This document shows positions 14,946 to 16,718 of a stretch of DNA of 16,718 bases, in pieces. Each line of letters begins with the position of its first letter. The stretch's first letter is position 1. Made by a program: the position numbers and the translations under genes. This stretch comes from DATFPQ01 sp035264765 (GTDB lineage Bacteria; Actinomycetota; Actinomycetes; Actinomycetales; Angustibacteraceae): contig DATFPQ010000180.1 in assembly GCA_035264765.1 (NCBI GenBank), positions 1-16,718 on the forward strand, written 5' to 3'. The notes under the pieces are model-generated. The model ran no database searches, was not told the origin of the DNA, and worked only from the letters and a program-made list of their open reading frames with translations.

Positions 14946-16241
14946 CTAGGACGCTTCAGCTAGGTCCCTCGAGGCTCGCGCTCGCTGAGCCGAGACGTCA
15001 GCTCCGACGAAGACGCCGGACAGCAAGGCAACGAGCTCCTGGTCGCCGTGCTGCGCCGCATCCAGCAACGTCACGGTCGGTCCGTGCGCCAGCCTGCGGG
15101 CGGTGCGCAGTACCGCCTCCTCGACGACGGCCTGCAGCTCCGGAGGCAGACGTCCGGCGACCCGCCGTGCCTCCTCCTGGGCCACGGCCTCTGCGTCGGC
15201 GCGCAGACGGCGGACCTGGTCGGCGGCGGTCCTCGTCTCCAGCCAGCGCAGGTACCTGGCCGCCTCCTCGCGTACCAGGCCTTCAGCGGTGTCGACGTCA
15301 CATGTGAGGGAGCGGGCTTCGGAGCCGGCAACCTGGCCCAGGTCGTGCAGGTCCAAGAGCTCTACACCGGGGATCTCACGCACCGCTGGGTCGACGTTGC
15401 GGGGCATGGACAGGTCCACGAGCAGCAGTGGCTGCGCACTGCGTGAGCGGGCCGCACGCAAGGACCTCGCCTCGACGAGGTGGTGGGGGGCCGCTGTCGC
15501 GACGATGGCCGCATCGGTCGTCTCGAGCAAACGCTCCACCTCAGCGAGGTCGACGACCCGCGCGCCGGCGTCCCTGAGCCGCTCCGTCCGCCGCAGCGTG
15601 CGGTTGGCCACCGTGACCCGCGCACCCGCCCGGACCGCCCGCGTGACGACAACCATGGCGACCTCGCCGGCGCCGACGACCAGCAGGCGACACCCGCGCA
15701 GGTCGCCGTCGCGCCAGCTCGTCACCGCGTCCACGCCAGCTCCTGCAACCGACCGGCCTGAGGCAGCGAAGGAGGTCTCGCGGTGCACCCGGCGGGAGGC
15801 GCTCACGGCGCAGGCCAGCAGGCGGTTCAGCTCCGGCCCGCTGACGCCGGCGACGCGGCTAGCCTCTGCGGCAGCACGGACCTGACCGACGATCTCCCGC
15901 TCCCCGAGCACGAAGGACGTCAGCCCCGCCGTCACCCGCAGCAGGTGGTGGACGGCATCCGGGCCGGTGCGGACGGCACCGGCCGCGTCCAGCACTCCCG
16001 CCGGCACTTCTCGCTCGTTTCCCAGAGCCCTGACCAGGAGCCGCGCATCTTGCGGGTGTGCAGAGACGGCGTAGAGCTCGACCCGCTGGCAGGTCGACAG
16101 CAGCGCCAGCTGCGAGACGCCGGCACCCGCAGCCAGGCGCGGCAGACTCGCGGCCAGGTCCTCCCGGCGAAACGCCAGCCGCTCGAGCAGCTCCAGTCCG
16201 GCGTGGCAACCCGTCACCGAGACGCACGTGACGGCGGTCAT
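14946..16241 (-). CDS. hemA: Glutamyl-tRNA reductase, divergent
   Basis: First committed enzyme of C5-pathway tetrapyrrole synthesis: NADPH-dependent reduction of glutamyl-tRNA(Glu) to glutamate-1-semialdehyde. 431 residues, full length. Catalytic domain: LLSTCQRVELYA (48-58) with nucleophile Cys51, and AVHHLLRVTAGLTSFVLGE (96-114) with His99. NADPH domain: GAGEVA (190-195), VANRT (211-215). Then LVDLSMPRNVDPAV and the C-terminal helical dimerisation domain. The usual motif is STCNRxE; here Gln52 replaces Asn, and KRVRTET-type residues are altered to RRVHRET, so it is diverged and may be a second HemA. The ATG at 16241 overlaps the upstream TPR stop as ATGA with AGGG four bases before it. No other haem genes are in the window. 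Confidence 0.9.
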   Translation of the reverse strand: MTAVTCVSVTGCHAGLELLERLAFRREDLAASLPRLAAGAGVSQLALLSTCQRVELYAVSAHPQDARLLVRALGNEREVPAGVLDAAGAVRTGPDAVHHLLRVTAGLTSFVLGEREIVGQVRAAAEASRVAGVSGPELNRLLACAVSASRRVHRETSFAASGRSVAGAGVDAVTSWRDGDLRGCRLLVVGAGEVAMVVVTRAVRAGARVTVANRTLRRTERLRDAGARVVDLAEVERLLETTDAAIVATAAPHHLVEARSLRAARSRSAQPLLLVDLSMPRNVDPAVREIPGVELLDLHDLGQVAGSEARSLTCDVDTAEGLVREEAARYLRWLETRTAADQVRRLRADAEAVAQEEARRVAGRLPPELQAVVEEAVLRTARRLAHGPTVTLLDAAQHGDQELVALLSGVFVGADVSAQRARASRDLAEAS

Positions 16242-16718
16242 GGCGCCCTGCCGTCCGACACCATGGCAAGCAGCGTCTCGGCGGCGGGACGGTGGGAGCC
16301 GTACGGCGCCGCTGCGAGGTACGCCCGGAGGTCGCGAATCCCGGGTTCTCCACGCCTCAGTCCCATCAGGTAGATCAGCCCCCTGGTGTAGAGGGCGTCG
16401 GGATACCGCGGGTGCTTGGCCAGCACGGCGTCGACGAGACGCTTGCCCTCCGTGGGCCGGCCGGCTGCCAGGGCCACCAGCGCCAGCGCCGTGTTGGCCT
16501 CAGGGTTCGCCTTGTCCAGCCGGACGACGGCCAGGTACTCGACCGTCGACAGCTGCGCCTGGTCCACGCCGGCGTACGCCCGGGCGAGGTCCAGGTGGGC
16601 CTCGACGTCGCGCGGCCGCGCCCGTACGCGCGTGAGGGCCGAGCTCAAGGCGGCCAGTTCTTCGTCGGTGGGCTGGCCGGGCGTCGCTTGCATGGACGCC
16701 GGAGGGTCGCTGGACGCC
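16238..16718 (-). CDS. TPR-repeat protein, 5' end outside window
   Basis: Helical-repeat protein whose C-terminal 160 residues are visible. Three TPR-like pairs can be made out: DVEAHLDLARAYAGVDQ..., NPEANTALALVALAAGRPTEG and YPDALYTRGLIYLMGLRRGEP, ending in LRAYLAAAPYGSHRPAAETLLAMV. It resembles the TPR part of cytochrome c biogenesis proteins (CcmH/NrfG/CcmI type), usually preceded by a membrane anchor. An ATG exists at 16693, but no ribosome site precedes it and the frame is open to the right edge, so I treat the gene as truncated by the window. Coupling to hemA (4-base overlap) suggests a shared role in haem or cytochrome supply; that is inference. Confidence 0.8.
   Translation of the reverse strand, partial: ASSDPPASMQATPGQPTDEELAALSSALTRVRARPRDVEAHLDLARAYAGVDQAQLSTVEYLAVVRLDKANPEANTALALVALAAGRPTEGKRLVDAVLAKHPRYPDALYTRGLIYLMGLRRGEPGIRDLRAYLAAAPYGSHRPAAETLLAMVSDGRAP

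Overview
The window is very GC-rich DNA with third-codon-position GC bias, GTG starts, tightly overlapping genes and almost no T-rich terminators. This is the style of a high-GC Actinomycetota. The mix of a GroES-like paralogue, a DUF3618 protein, a phosphoketolase operon and a second-looking HemA suits a soil or stone-dwelling actinobacterium such as a Geodermatophilaceae or Frankiales relative, but that placement is inference. No rRNA, tRNA, insertion sequence, phage gene or CRISPR array was seen.

Layout. (1) Positions 1-2127, minus strand: a cluster A-I metal uptake ABC operon (solute-binding lipoprotein, ATPase, permease; the permease runs off the left edge). Its binding residues favour zinc. 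It has a probable leaderless promoter covered by a 23-bp palindrome. (2) 2227-4679, plus strand: a DUF3618 membrane-anchored protein, a 19-bp tandem repeat array, a GroES-like co-chaperonin paralogue, a cytochrome P450 apparently coupled to it, and a 65-residue hypothetical protein. (3) 4758-10442, minus strand: a compact phosphoketolase (xfp) - acetate kinase (ackA) - phosphotransacetylase (pta) operon. Sugar phosphates are cleaved to acetyl phosphate, which is turned into acetate plus ATP or into acetyl-CoA. The pta product is the long, regulated form. (4) 10859-12088, minus: a class A flavin monooxygenase, followed by paired hairpins. (5) 12424-14821, plus: a YczE/YitT-type membrane protein and an amino acid permease of the AAT family. 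(6) 14946-16718, minus: a divergent glutamyl-tRNA reductase coupled to an upstream TPR protein that continues past the right edge.

Most gene order is conventional for actinobacteria, and I did not find a clearly new defence or mobile system. The observations most worth a second look are the possible CTG start in a CTGA overlap between the co-chaperonin and P450 genes, the operator-like palindrome at the metal operon, the 19-bp tandem repeat array, the 18-bp palindrome in the monooxygenase/YczE divergent region, an 11-bp promoter element shared by the co-chaperonin and xfp genes, and a HemA whose catalytic motif reads TCQR instead of TCNR.
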